This document shows, piece after piece, positions 1-5,953 of a DNA stretch of 13,622 nt. The position numbers and the translations under genes were made by a program. Source of the stretch: Kineosporiaceae bacterium (GTDB lineage: Bacteria > Actinomycetota > Actinomycetes > Actinomycetales > Angustibacteraceae). The stretch covers positions 1 through 13,622 of the forward strand of contig DAIETC010000137.1 in assembly GCA_027345905.1 (NCBI GenBank), given 5' to 3'. The notes under the pieces are model-generated. The model saw only the letters and a program-made list of their open reading frames with translations. It searched no databases and was not told the DNA's origin. Numbering within the stretch: the stretch's first letter is position 1; each line of letters starts with the position of its first letter.

Positions 1-1638
1 GTGTGGCAGGAGCTCAGCTGGCCGATGGAGTACCCGCTGTCCCAGAACGAGATGTCCTTCCTGCTGCCGCACTTCCTGAAGGACGGCCGCGGCCGGCTGG
101 ACACCTACTTCATCCGCGTCTACAACCCGGTCTGGACAAACCCGGACGGGCTGTCCTGGATGGAGGTCCTCACCGACGAGCAGAAGGTCGGCTCGTTCGT
201 CGCCCTTACGCCCACCTGGAACGAGTCGGCGTACCTGGCCGACTGGGTGTTGCCGATGGGGCACGCCTCGGAACGGCACGACACGCACTCCTACGAGCAG
301 TACGACGGTCAGTGGCTGGGCTTTCGCCAGCCGGTGCTGCGTGCCGCCCGCGAACGCCTCGGTGAGACGATCACGGACACCCGGCAGGTCAACCCGGGTG
401 AGGTGTGGGAGGAGAACGAGTTCTGGATCGAGCTGTCCTGGCGGATCGACCCGGACGGCAGCCTCGGCATCCGCCAGTACCACGAGTCGAGGGCGAACCC
501 CGGCCAGAAGCTGTCGGTGGACGAGTACTACAGCTGGATGTTCGAGAACTCCGTTCCCGGACTGCCCGAGCGTGCCGCGCAGGAGGGTTTGACGCCCTTT
601 GAGTTCATGCGCCGCTACGGCGCCTTCGAGATCGCCAAGGGCCAGGGCGCGCAGTTCGCCAGCGAGGTGCCGCAGGAGGAGCTCGCCGGACTGAACGTGA
701 CCCCCCGCGGCCGCGTCTACACCACGACGGCCGCCCCGGCCAGCAACAACATCGTGCCGCGCGGCGCCCCGGAGCCGGACGAGTCCGGACGCCGGGCCGT
801 GGGCGTGCAGGTGGACGGCGTCGTCCGCCGTGGGTTCCCGACACCGTCGGGAAAGCTGGAGTTCTACTCCTCGACCCTGGCCAACTGGGGCTGGCCCGAG
901 CATGCGGTGCCTGGCTACATCAAGAGCCACGTGCACCCCGAGGCGATGGCGCCGGACCAGATGGTGCTGCTGTCCACCTTCCGGCTGCCCACGCAGATCC
1001 ACACCCGTTCGGCCAACTCCAAGTGGCTGGACGAGCTGGCGCACACCAACCCGGTGTGGATCCACCCCACGGACGCGGCACGGCTGGGCGTGGCCCACAC
1101 CGGCGACCTGCTGCGGGTGCAGACCGACATCGGGCACTTCGTCGCCAAGGCGTGGATCACCGAGGGCATCCGTCCGGGGGTGGTCGCCTGCAGCCACCAC
1201 ATGGGCCGCTGGCGCCCGTCCAACCAGAAGGCCGGCGCGGGCGGCATGATGGCGACCGTCGACCAGAAGCACGAGGGTGACAGCTGGAACATGCACAAGG
1301 TGAAGTCGGTCGGTCCCTACGCCAGCAGCGACCCGGACAGCCAGCGGATCTGGTGGAGCGACACCGGCGTGCACCAGAACCTCACCTTCCCCGTGCACCC
1401 CGACCCGATCTCGGGCATGCACGCCTGGCACCAGGCGGTCCGGGTCACGCCGGCGCAGCCGGGCGACCAGGCAGGGGACATCAGCGTCGACACCGCCAAG
1501 GCCCGCGAGGTGTACGCCCAGTGGTTGGCGATCAGCCGTCCCGCCGGGCAGGTGTCCCCCGACGGTCTGCGTCGGCCCACCTGGCTGATGCGGCCCCTGA
1601 AGCCGACCCGCGACACCTTCGCCATCCCGGGGGCCTGA
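1..1638 (+). CDS. Molybdopterin-dependent oxidoreductase catalytic subunit, C-terminal part (5' end outside window)
   Basis: The frame is open from base 1 and ends with TGA at 1636-1638, giving 545 residues. Family members usually have 800-1000 residues, so the N-terminal Fe-S and first cofactor domains lie upstream and the first GTG is probably an internal codon. The visible part fits the DMSO reductase superfamily: a stretch near residues 75-90 (ADWVLPMGHASER) like the usual 'ADvvLP..t..E' motif, and a C-terminal molydopterin-dinucleotide-binding domain from about residue 320. There, 'QIHTRSANSKWL' (330-341), 'NPVWIHPTDAARLG' and 'GDLLRVQT' are followed by 'EGIRPGVV'. This resembles the polysulfide/thiosulfate reductase and SoeA-like group, but substrate and direction cannot be assigned. 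The TorD-type chaperone 33 nt downstream supports the call, as such chaperones load Mo cofactor into this enzyme class. Export cannot be judged because the N-terminus is missing. Confidence 0.9.
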   Translation: MWQELSWPMEYPLSQNEMSFLLPHFLKDGRGRLDTYFIRVYNPVWTNPDGLSWMEVLTDEQKVGSFVALTPTWNESAYLADWVLPMGHASERHDTHSYEQYDGQWLGFRQPVLRAARERLGETITDTRQVNPGEVWEENEFWIELSWRIDPDGSLGIRQYHESRANPGQKLSVDEYYSWMFENSVPGLPERAAQEGLTPFEFMRRYGAFEIAKGQGAQFASEVPQEELAGLNVTPRGRVYTTTAAPASNNIVPRGAPEPDESGRRAVGVQVDGVVRRGFPTPSGKLEFYSSTLANWGWPEHAVPGYIKSHVHPEAMAPDQMVLLSTFRLPTQIHTRSANSKWLDELAHTNPVWIHPTDAARLGVAHTGDLLRVQTDIGHFVAKAWITEGIRPGVVACSHHMGRWRPSNQKAGAGGMMATVDQKHEGDSWNMHKVKSVGPYASSDPDSQRIWWSDTGVHQNLTFPVHPDPISGMHAWHQAVRVTPAQPGDQAGDISVDTAKAREVYAQWLAISRPAGQVSPDGLRRPTWLMRPLKPTRDTFAIPGA

Positions 1639-1671
1639 GCCTTGCCGGCGCCGGGCCAGGAGTCCTCGACC

Positions 1672-2574
1672 ATGACGCAGGATCAGCGAGCCCCTGGTTC
1701 GGAGGGCAGGTGGGAGCTGGTCCGTTCGCTGGGCGCGCTGGCCTTGACACCCCCCGCCGAGGTGTCGGCGTTGTGGCCGGCGCTGGCGTTGCCGGCGCCG
1801 TCCGGCGCCGAGTACACCGAGGTGTTCGTGCTCAGCGCGCCGCCGCACGGTGCGATCCACCTGGGTCCCGAGGGCAAGCTGGGCGGCGAGGGACTGGATC
1901 GGATCGCCGGGTTCTGGCGGGCCATGGGCCTTACCGCCCCCACGGACTCCGACCATCTGGGCACGTTGCTCATGCTGTACGCCGAGCTCGGTGAAGCCGA
2001 GGACGGCGCCAAGGGCGAGCGTGCTCGAGAGCAGATGCACCGCGCCAGGGTGGCCTTGTTCCACGAGCACATCTGGAGCTGGGCGCCCGGCTACCTGCAG
2101 GCAGTGACCGGGTTGCAGGTCAGCGCGCTGACCGGTTGGGCGCAGCTGAGCGACGAGGTGCTGCGCGCCGAGTACGGCGAGCTTGGCGACCCGGTGACCC
2201 TGCCGCTCGCCATCCGGCTCGCGCCCGAGCCACTGGGCACTGACCACACGCTCGACGAGACCCTGGACGCGCTCGTGGCACCGATCCGGTCGGGTTTCGT
2301 GCTGACCCACCGCGACCTGTCGATCTGCGCCGGCCAGGCCGGGGTGGGTCTGCGCCGCGGTGAACGGCGGTTCGCGCTGCGTGCGATGCTGGAACAGGAC
2401 GCGCCGGGCACCCTGGCGTGGCTGGCCGAGCACGCGCAGTCGTGGTCCGGTCACCACAGCCGTCCGGGGGCAGGGAGCGTGGGTGGCTGGTGGGCGCAGC
2501 GGGCCGCGTACAGCGCGCGGATCCTGCGGATCATGGCTGACCAGGGCCAGCAGCTGCGTACTGGCACAGGCTAG
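1672..2574 (+). CDS. TorD/DmsD-family molybdoenzyme chaperone
   Basis: This 300-residue protein starts at ATG 1672, chosen over the in-frame TTG at 1642 because AGGAG at 1658-1662 lies 9 nt upstream. Chaperones of this family bind the apo-form or signal peptide of Mo-bisPGD enzymes in the cytoplasm and hold them until the cofactor is inserted. Family-like features are an all-helical composition, 'TDSDHLGTLL' at residues 91-100 (the E/D-x-x-D-H-x-x-x-x motif) and 'HEHIWSWAPGYL' at 131-142 (the usual H-x3-W-x3-P/F segment). At 300 residues it is longer than TorD or DmsD (about 200); the extra length is mainly C-terminal, from about residue 185. It directly follows the oxidoreductase gene, which is its likely client. 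No membrane segments are seen. The family call is good; the role of the C-terminal extension is unknown. Confidence 0.82.
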   Translation: MTQDQRAPGSEGRWELVRSLGALALTPPAEVSALWPALALPAPSGAEYTEVFVLSAPPHGAIHLGPEGKLGGEGLDRIAGFWRAMGLTAPTDSDHLGTLLMLYAELGEAEDGAKGERAREQMHRARVALFHEHIWSWAPGYLQAVTGLQVSALTGWAQLSDEVLRAEYGELGDPVTLPLAIRLAPEPLGTDHTLDETLDALVAPIRSGFVLTHRDLSICAGQAGVGLRRGERRFALRAMLEQDAPGTLAWLAEHAQSWSGHHSRPGAGSVGGWWAQRAAYSARILRIMADQGQQLRTGTG

Positions 2575-2594
2575 GACTGAGATGAGGGACAGCT

Positions 2595-3713
2595 GTGCGC
2601 ATACCGGGCCGTGAGGCCCCTGACCTGAGCGCCGTGCGGGCTGCCGTTGGCCAGGTGCTCGATCCCGAGCTGGATCATCCCCTGGGCGCGTTGGGCATGG
2701 TCGGTCCGGTGACCTCAGGTCGCGGTGGCCGAGTGAACGTCGAGATCACCTTGACGACGACGGGCTGCCCCATGACCCAGCGGTTGAGCGACGACGTCAC
2801 CGCGGCGGCGTCGTCCGTGCTCGGCAGTCGGCCGGTGGACGTCTCGTTCACGGTCATGCCCGAGACCCAGCGGCGCGCGCTGGCGGCCGAGTTCTTGGCC
2901 GCCCGCCCGGCGAGCGCCGACCTGGCCACCGAGGTGTACGCCGTGGCCAGCGGCAAGGGGGGCGTCGGCAAGTCCAGCGTGTGCGCCAACCTGGCCGTCG
3001 CGCTGGCCAAGCAGGGCAAGCGCGTCGGGCTGCTGGACGCCGACGTCTGGGGCTACTCGGTGCCGCAGCTGTTCGGCGTGCAGCGCAGCCCGATCGCGAT
3101 GTATGAGACGATGCTCCCGGTCCAGGCGTACGGCGTACGGCTGATGTCTCTCGGTTTCTTGGTCGAGGACGGGACGCCGATCGTCTGGCGGGGGCCGATG
3201 TTGCACAAGGCCTTGACCCAGTTCGTGCACGACGTGCACTGGGGTGAGCTGGACGTCCTGTTGCTCGACCTGCCACCTGGCACCGGTGACGTCACGCTGT
3301 CGGTGCTCGAGCTGCTGCCCGAAGCTGCGCTGCTGGTGGTGACCACCCCGCAGCAGGCGGCCCGCACCGTGGCCAGCCGGGTCGGGGTGATGGCCCGCGA
3401 CGTGCACATGCCGCTGGCCGGCGTCATCGAGAACATGTCGGAGCTTGTCTGCGCCGACTGCGGCGGCCGCACCGCGTTGTTCGGTTCCGGCGGCGGCCAG
3501 CAGCTCGCCGACGAGCTGTCGGTGCCGTTGTTGGGGCAGGTGCCGTTGGACGCCGCCTTGCGCGAGGCGGGAGACACCGGGATCCCGGTCGTGGCCGGCG
3601 CGCCGCAGAGCCGGTCGGCACTGGCCCTGACCGACGTCGCTGCGGCGCTGCGCCCGGTACGTCGTCCGTTGGCCGGTCGCCCGCTCGGACTGACCCCGGT
3701 CAGCCGCGGATAG
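2595..3713 (+). CDS. mrp: Mrp/ApbC-type P-loop ATPase, Fe-S cluster carrier
   Basis: This 372-residue protein has a GTG start with GAGGGA at 2584-2589, 5 nt upstream. Residues 10-90 are an MIP18/DUF59 domain with 'TTGCPM' (Cys58). Residues 113-350 are a ParA/MinD-like ATPase with deviant Walker A 'SGKGGVGKSS' (119-128), 'LLDADVWGYSVP' (147-157), 'LLLDLPPGTGD' (222-232) and the Fe-S-binding pair C286-A-D-C289. This is the standard Mrp/ApbC/NBP35 layout and length: such proteins hold a 4Fe-4S cluster bridged by the CxxC pair in a dimer and pass it to apo-proteins in the cytoplasm. Mrp is normally a housekeeping gene. Its place 20 nt after the Mo-enzyme chaperone suggests it helps load clusters into the upstream oxidoreductase or its electron-transfer subunits; that is inference. 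All key ATPase and CxxC residues are present. Confidence 0.93.
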   Translation: MRIPGREAPDLSAVRAAVGQVLDPELDHPLGALGMVGPVTSGRGGRVNVEITLTTTGCPMTQRLSDDVTAAASSVLGSRPVDVSFTVMPETQRRALAAEFLAARPASADLATEVYAVASGKGGVGKSSVCANLAVALAKQGKRVGLLDADVWGYSVPQLFGVQRSPIAMYETMLPVQAYGVRLMSLGFLVEDGTPIVWRGPMLHKALTQFVHDVHWGELDVLLLDLPPGTGDVTLSVLELLPEAALLVVTTPQQAARTVASRVGVMARDVHMPLAGVIENMSELVCADCGGRTALFGSGGGQQLADELSVPLLGQVPLDAALREAGDTGIPVVAGAPQSRSALALTDVAAALRPVRRPLAGRPLGLTPVSRG

Positions 3714-3716
3714 GCA

Positions 3717-4673
3717 GTGCAGCTCAGCCCGCGCGTTCCGGACCTCGGCGCGCTCGAGGTGCTGCTGGCCGTTGCGCACACCGGCAGCCTGAATGGTGCG
3801 GCCCGCCAGGTCGGCGTGAGCCAGCAGGCGGTCTCGGCGCGCATGTCCTCGATCGAGGCACAGACCGGCGTCCAGCTGCTGACGCGCTCGATGCATGGGT
3901 CCACCCTCACGCCCGCTGGCGTGGTCGTCGCCCAGTGGGCGGCCCGGCTGCTCGACGTCGCCGGCGAGCTGGACGCCGGTCTGGCGGCCCTGCGCCACGA
4001 CCGGCAAGCGCGGGTCCGGGTCAGTGCCAGCCTGACGATCGCCGAGCATCTGCTGCCGGGGTGGCTGGTGTCGCTGCAGGCCGCCGCCCGTACCCGCGGA
4101 CAGGTGGCGCCGGACGTCGTCCTGACCGCGACCAACAGCGAGACCGTGATGAGCCAGGTGCGCGCGAACGGCGCCGACCTGGGCTTCATCGAGGGTCCGG
4201 GGCGGCCGACGGACCTGCGCAGCCAGGTGATCGGGCACGACACGCTGGTTCTCGTGGTGCCCCCCGGTCATCCCTGGGTCCGTGAGCAGCGCACGGTCAG
4301 CGCGGCGCAGCTCAACGAGCTGGCGCTGGTGACCCGAGAGGAGGGCTCGGGGACGCGAGAGGCGTTGTCCCGAGCGCTCGCTGCAGCCTTGGGGGAGCAC
4401 AGGGGACGCCAGGCTGCGCCCGCGATGGCCTTGTCAACCACCTCGGCCGTGCGGGCCGCCGTCCTGGCCGGGGCGGGACCAGCGGTGCTCAGCGAACTGG
4501 CTGTCGCCGACGATCTCGCGGCCCACCGGCTGGCGCACGTGCCGGTCAGCGGTGTCGACCTCAGCCGCGAGCTGCGGGCAGTCTGGCTGGGCCCACGCCA
4601 CCCACCGGCCGGCGCCGTGCGGGACCTGGTCGCGCACATCCTCAGCCGCCCCCGAGCCTCCCGCCGCGCATGA
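3717..4673 (+). CDS. LysR-type transcriptional regulator
   Basis: This 318-residue cytoplasmic DNA-binding protein has the LysR layout. The N-terminal winged helix-turn-helix spans residues 10-67 ('LEVLLAVAHTGSLNGAAR', then 'VSQQAVSARMSSIEAQTG' and 'LLTRS...LTPAG'). A substrate-binding-like effector domain spans about 95-310, with 'VRVSASLTIAEHLLPGWL' starting it. The GTG start at 3717 lies 3 nt after the mrp stop with no convincing Shine-Dalgarno, so translation probably depends on re-initiation after mrp. LysR genes are often divergent from their targets; here the gene sits at the end of the Mo-enzyme run, which suggests feedback control of that operon. Ligand unknown. It ends 7 nt before the convergent stop of the next gene, leaving no room for a classical terminator between them. 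Confidence 0.93.
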   Translation: MQLSPRVPDLGALEVLLAVAHTGSLNGAARQVGVSQQAVSARMSSIEAQTGVQLLTRSMHGSTLTPAGVVVAQWAARLLDVAGELDAGLAALRHDRQARVRVSASLTIAEHLLPGWLVSLQAAARTRGQVAPDVVLTATNSETVMSQVRANGADLGFIEGPGRPTDLRSQVIGHDTLVLVVPPGHPWVREQRTVSAAQLNELALVTREEGSGTREALSRALAAALGEHRGRQAAPAMALSTTSAVRAAVLAGAGPAVLSELAVADDLAAHRLAHVPVSGVDLSRELRAVWLGPRHPPAGAVRDLVAHILSRPRASRRA

Positions 4674-4680
4674 GGCAGGG

Positions 4681-5730
4681 TCATCGGTGTAACAGCTGCC
4701 CCGCTCCGGCAACCTGCGGCCGCAGGCCGAGGGCCAGGAGGATTGCACGCGCCGTGGCGGTCGTGGCGGTGACCACCGGCAACCCCAGCTCGTCCTCGAC
4801 AGACTGCACCACCGGCAGTGAGGGCATCTGAACACATGCCGACAGGACAAGTGCGTCGACGCCGGTGAGGTCCAGACGGCGGGCCTGCGCAACAAGGCTG
4901 TGCGGATCCACCTCAGCAATGGCGTGGCTGTCGGCCAGCCCCAGGTTGATCTGACCCACTACCTCGATCCCGTTCTCGAGGAGAAAACGGTTGAGGAGGT
5001 GGGCCAGTGGTTCGACATAAGGCGAGATGACGGCCGCCTTTTGAGCGCCAAGGGCCCGCAGTGCCGCGATGAGCGCGCCGGCGGTGGAGACGACGGGGGC
5101 CAACCCGGCGTGTGCCGCGGCCGCGGCCGCGACGCGGCGCTGCACGCCCAGGTAGTCGCCGCCGGAGCCGATAACCGCCACGAGGCAGGTGAACGCCAGG
5201 GCGTCACATTGGGCGTCGGTCAGCTCCAGAGCGCAGCGTTCGCTCATCGCTGCGAGGGTCAGGGCGTTCGCCAAGCTCAACTGCGCCGTCCGCATCCTGC
5301 TGGAGTGAAAGGTAAAGGTGTCCGTGCCCTCCTGCGCCCGCAGCAGCGCCGGGATCTCGGTCTCGACAGTCGTGTTCGAGCTGGGGACGATCAGGCCGAC
5401 CCGGTGGTTGCGAGTAATCGGGTCGCCGACCGCGGCACTGAGCCGAAGCAGGCGTCGAATGCGTGGCGAAGGGTGCGAGAGCATCAAGTGCTGACCGGGG
5501 TTGAGGCGTCGGCGGGCTCCCGTGAGCGCCGCCAGCCCGGGCAGGTCGACGAAGTTCAATCGCTGCAGGTCGACGACGACCAGTGGCGTCCCGGTCGTGG
5601 CCGCGTCTTCGATGGCCTGGCGAACGGCGGGCGAGGAGGCGGCGTCCAGGGTGGCTGGGACGTAGACCACCGCCGGGTCGGCAGCCGGCAAGTATCGGTC
5701 GCGACGGTCCTGGGTGGACGCTCTGCTCAT
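4681..5730 (-). CDS. STAS domain fused to maleate isomerase-like (Asp/Glu racemase superfamily) domain
   Basis: The 349-residue start at ATG 5730-5728 is fixed by AAGGAGG (plus 5738-5744) 7 nt upstream; a longer in-frame extension to 5880 has no comparable signal. Residues 18-103 look like a STAS domain of the SpoIIAA/RsbV type ('VVYVPATLDA', 'LVVVDLQRLNFVDLPGLAAL', 'LRLSAAVGD'). Residues 108-349 match maleate cis-trans isomerases: 'VGLIVPSSNTTVETE' (111-125), 'FHSSRMR' (141-147), Cys182 in 'AFTCLVAV' and Cys299 in 'LSACVQMPSLPVV'. The 117-residue gap between the cysteines is close to that of the catalytic pair I recall for maleate isomerases (Cys76/Cys194 in the Nocardia enzyme), so an active isomerase or racemase is plausible. 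Related alternatives are arylmalonate decarboxylase-like or hydantoin racemase-like enzymes. The STAS motif reads D62-L-P-G65 and lacks the usual phosphorylated serine. No membrane segment or signal peptide is seen. Confidence 0.85.
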   Translation of the reverse strand: MSRASTQDRRDRYLPAADPAVVYVPATLDAASSPAVRQAIEDAATTGTPLVVVDLQRLNFVDLPGLAALTGARRRLNPGQHLMLSHPSPRIRRLLRLSAAVGDPITRNHRVGLIVPSSNTTVETEIPALLRAQEGTDTFTFHSSRMRTAQLSLANALTLAAMSERCALELTDAQCDALAFTCLVAVIGSGGDYLGVQRRVAAAAAAHAGLAPVVSTAGALIAALRALGAQKAAVISPYVEPLAHLLNRFLLENGIEVVGQINLGLADSHAIAEVDPHSLVAQARRLDLTGVDALVLSACVQMPSLPVVQSVEDELGLPVVTATTATARAILLALGLRPQVAGAGQLLHR

Positions 5731-5737
5731 GGTCTGG

Positions 5738-5744
5738 CCTCCTT
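5738..5744 (-). promoter_or_regulatory. Strong Shine-Dalgarno deciding the start of the STAS fusion gene
   Basis: On the minus strand this reads AAGGAGG, 7 nt before ATG 5730. It selects the 349-residue product over the 399-residue open frame, whose extra N-terminal 50 residues are rich in Pro, Arg and Gln and look non-coding. Confidence 0.85.
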
Positions 5745-5918
5745 GCCCGGGCTGTGGCCTCGGGGCGGCCCGCGGATGCTGCCCCAACGTCGCAGCCTGG
5801 CGCGGGCGCCTTGGGTAAACCTTGCGCGCGCAGGTGCCCGGAGTGGGCGATTCGTCACTAGGGGGCAAAGGCAACTTCAAGAAAGTGCCTGCACGCGGAT
5901 CGGGCCCGGGTTATGCTT

Positions 5919-5937
5919 CCCACGCGGCTCTCGTGGG
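5919..5937 (+). repeat. Inverted repeat (6-nt arms, 7-nt loop) upstream of the SARP-like gene
   Basis: CCCACG (5919-5924) pairs perfectly with CGTGGG (5932-5937). If transcription starts just after the candidate -10 TATGCT, this hairpin lies at the very 5' end of the leader, 16 nt before GTG 5954. It could be an operator or a leader hairpin, but short GC-rich stems arise easily by chance in such DNA. Confidence 0.35.
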
Positions 5938-5953
5938 GGGCCGTTGGTAACCG

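Larger units (their letters stand above)
5731..5953. promoter_or_regulatory. Divergent intergenic region between the STAS fusion gene and the SARP-like regulator
   Basis: These 223 nt separate two outward-facing genes and must hold both promoters. For the plus-strand regulator a weak candidate is CTGCAC (5889-5894), a 17-nt spacer and TATGCT (5912-5917). No convincing promoter was found for the minus-strand gene. SARP-type proteins usually bind direct repeats in such regions; no clear heptamer repeat was seen by eye. Open frames crossing this stretch show no family resemblance. Confidence 0.6.

Noticed and set aside
2715..4400. 561-codon open frame on the minus strand
   Set aside because: It lies opposite mrp and the LysR gene, both with clear motifs. 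Its product is rich in Arg, Gln, His and Gly with no recognisable domain, typical of antisense frames in high-GC DNA.
4713..4726. Perfect 14-nt palindrome CCTGCGGCCGCAGG near the convergent gene ends
   Set aside because: It lies inside the coding end of the STAS fusion gene, has no loop and no T-run, and is pure GC, so it is neither a convincing terminator nor an operator.
5731..5880. N-terminal 50-residue extension of the STAS fusion frame
   Set aside because: AAGGAGG 7 nt before ATG 5730 fixes the start. The extension is Pro/Arg/Gln-rich and would occupy most of the divergent promoter region.
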